6,866 nt of DNA, from the NCBI GenBank assembly GCA_020253595.1, contig JADCBH010000402.1, positions 1 to 6,866 on the forward strand, read 5' to 3'. Source of the stretch: Brevundimonas sp. GTDB taxonomy: Bacteria > Pseudomonadota > Alphaproteobacteria > Caulobacterales > Caulobacteraceae. Shown piece by piece: positions 5,410-6,866 of this stretch. The position numbers and the translations under genes were made by a program. The notes under the pieces were generated by a model. The model was not told the DNA's origin, ran no database searches, and saw only the letters and a program-made list of their open reading frames with translations. Positions within the stretch are counted from its first letter, which is position 1. Every line of letters begins with the position of its first letter.

Positions 5410-6833
5410 GTCGAACCCTCTTCGGAAAAGGCCGCCAGCGGAACGGGCCGGGCGGTGTTGGCGATAAGCGCCTGGCGACGCAGGAACCTTCGATATCCGT
5501 CCTCGCCCATGCGGGAGGGGCCGAGACCTGAACTCTTGAAGCCCTGCTTCGCAGCTTCGTAGAAGATCGAGGTCAGGGCCGCGTCATTCAGACTGATGGC
5601 CCCAGCCACCAACCGGCGGCCGACGATCTCGGCTTCGTCCAGAGAGGCAGCGAAGACCGCGCCGGAGAGGCCATACTGCCCATCGTTGGCCATCGACACA
5701 GCCTCGTCCACGGTGTCGAAGGCGACGACCGGCAGAATGGGACCAAACGTTTCGTCCCGCATGACCACCATGTCGGGAGTGACGCCGGAGAGAACCGTGG
5801 GGCGCAGCCAACGACCGCCGCCGTGGATCTCGATCTCGCCGCCGGTCAGGACGCGGGCCCCCTTGTCGCGCGCATCAGCGATCTGGGCGGCCAGGATTTC
5901 GGCCTGGCGGTCAAAGATGATCGGGCCGATCTCGCCGGCCGCGATGTCGGGCCAGTTCAACCGGGCGGCCTCAGCCTTCTGGACCAGCCGAGCGAGGAAG
6001 GCGTCGTGGATGGGTCGAGCGACGTAGATGCGTTCGATCGACTGGCACGCCTGCCCCGTAGACAGGACCGAGCCGCGCAGTGCCGCGTCGGTCGCGGCCT
6101 CGAGATCTGCCCCCTCCAGAACGATCAGCGGGTCCTTGCCGCCGAGCTCCAGATAGGCGGGGATCAGTTGCCCAGCGGCCTGAACGGCGACCTTGCGCCC
6201 TGTCGCGACCGAGCCGGTGAAACAGACGCAGTCGGCGACATCGACCACCGCCTGCCCGGTGATCCCATCGCCGGTGACGATGGCGAAGACAGCGGCGAGT
6301 TCGGGCACCTCGGCCACGGCAGCCATCACAGGTACGATGAAGCGGGGCGTCACCTCGGACGGCTTTACCAAGACAGCACAACCCGCCAGCAGCGCCGGCA
6401 CCGCGTCGATCATGCCGAGCAGCAGGGGGAAGTTCCACGGACTGATCACGCCGACCAGGGGATAAGCCTTCCAGGCGGCGGTGTGGCGCACGGACGGCAG
6501 CCCTCGACCCTGCACCCAAGCCGGCGGGGCGTCGGCGGCGATGACGCGGGCCCAGCCTTCGATCGAGCCGACGACGCTGTCTATCTCCAGTCGGGCGATA
6601 CGGCGGCGACCTGTGTCAGTCTCCAGCGCGGTGCCGATGGATTCGGCGTGGCGGCGGAGCGCCTGACCGAAGGCACGCAGCACCTCCAACCGGGAAACGG
6701 CTCCCCTGGCCTCCCAGGCGGCCTGTCCATCGCGCAGGCGGGCGGCGACATCGCCGACCTCGAGCGGGTCGAGCGCCTGACCGCGCCAGTCGTGGACGCC
6801 GGTCCTCGGGTTGCGAGTGCTGAAACCCCTCAC
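5406..6833 (-). CDS. NAD-dependent aldehyde dehydrogenase family protein
   Basis: A 475-residue enzyme of the aldehyde dehydrogenase superfamily, which oxidises aldehydes to carboxylic acids with NAD(P)+. The key parts are all present and in order: SPWNFP with Asn134 (oxyanion hole), VLVKPSE with Lys157 and Glu160, FTGSVATG (205-212, cofactor loop), LELGGKDP with the general base Glu229, GQACQS with catalytic Cys263, and the DETFGP motif. Glu three residues after the conserved Lys is known in this family to favour NAD+ over NADP+. There is no signal peptide, so it is cytoplasmic. The length is slightly short of the usual ~480-500, mostly at the N terminus. The start is GTG at 6833, chosen because it overlaps an upstream stop as GTGA. 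The frame stays open to the window edge, so an earlier start cannot be excluded. It may oxidise an aldehyde made by the flavoenzyme two genes downstream, but its substrate is unknown. Confidence 0.95.
   Translation of the reverse strand: MRGFSTRNPRTGVHDWRGQALDPLEVGDVAARLRDGQAAWEARGAVSRLEVLRAFGQALRRHAESIGTALETDTGRRRIARLEIDSVVGSIEGWARVIAADAPPAWVQGRGLPSVRHTAAWKAYPLVGVISPWNFPLLLGMIDAVPALLAGCAVLVKPSEVTPRFIVPVMAAVAEVPELAAVFAIVTGDGITGQAVVDVADCVCFTGSVATGRKVAVQAAGQLIPAYLELGGKDPLIVLEGADLEAATDAALRGSVLSTGQACQSIERIYVARPIHDAFLARLVQKAEAARLNWPDIAAGEIGPIIFDRQAEILAAQIADARDKGARVLTGGEIEIHGGGRWLRPTVLSGVTPDMVVMRDETFGPILPVVAFDTVDEAVSMANDGQYGLSGAVFAASLDEAEIVGRRLVAGAISLNDAALTSIFYEAAKQGFKSSGLGPSRMGEDGYRRFLRRQALIANTARPVPLAAFSEEGST
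5416..5421 (-). promoter_or_regulatory. Ribosome-binding site for the unknown protein
   Basis: On the - strand AGAGGG lies six bases before the GTG at 5409, inside the last codons of the aldehyde dehydrogenase gene. It decides the GTG start and supports coupled translation through the GTGA overlap. Confidence 0.6.
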
Positions 6834-6866
6834 AGGCCCAGCACGCCGGGGTTCATCCGATGGGTC
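6830..6866 (-). CDS. Last codons of an unidentified upstream gene
   Basis: Reading in from the right edge on the - strand, one frame gives THRMNPGVLGL and then TGA at 6832-6830. That stop overlaps the GTG of the aldehyde dehydrogenase as GTGA, the same junction seen at the other end of that gene. The repeated arrangement is the only support for a real gene here. Eleven residues are too few to identify a family. Confidence 0.4.
   Translation of the reverse strand, partial: THRMNPGVLGL

Noticed and set aside
1..6866. Mobile elements, CRISPR arrays, tRNA or phage genes
   Set aside because: No direct-repeat arrays, transposase motifs, cloverleaf-like sequences or integrase motifs were seen. The window is almost fully occupied by metabolic and transport genes.

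Overview
The window reads as GC-rich DNA from a Gram-negative bacterium with an outer membrane. A TonB-dependent receptor, Tat-type signal peptides on several small enzymes, GTG and TTG starts and very tight gene packing suggest an alphaproteobacterium of the Caulobacterales or Sphingomonadales kind. This placement rests on gene style only, not on any marker gene.

Layout. Two gene groups face each other and fill almost every base. On the + strand from the left edge are a TonB-dependent outer-membrane receptor (5' end cut off by the window), an alpha/beta hydrolase with a twin-arginine signal peptide, and a small VOC-fold (glyoxalase-like) protein, also with a twin-arginine signal. On the - strand, read from the right edge, are the last codons of an unidentified gene, an NAD-type aldehyde dehydrogenase, a conserved-looking protein of unknown function, and a flavin amine-oxidase-like protein with a twin-arginine signal. 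The two groups meet tail to tail at about 3306-3309, where one CTAG supplies the stop codon of both genes. The largest gap between genes is 10 bases, so no stretch of 300 bases lacks a gene. No tRNA, rRNA, CRISPR array, transposase or attachment site was seen. The promoters of both groups must lie outside the window.

How the genes may work together (inference). The receptor would bring a scarce or bulky molecule across the outer membrane. The exported hydrolase could cleave an ester or related bond in the periplasm. The exported flavoenzyme could oxidise an amine or another C-H/C-N bond. The cytoplasmic aldehyde dehydrogenase could turn a resulting aldehyde into an acid. This is a plausible uptake-and-breakdown locus, but nothing in the sequence identifies the substrate. 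The least ordinary points are a perfect 13-bp hairpin just inside the hydrolase gene, a VOC protein that seems to lack all its metal ligands, a run of stop/start overlaps in the - strand operon, and an unrecognised 237-residue protein between two oxidoreductases.
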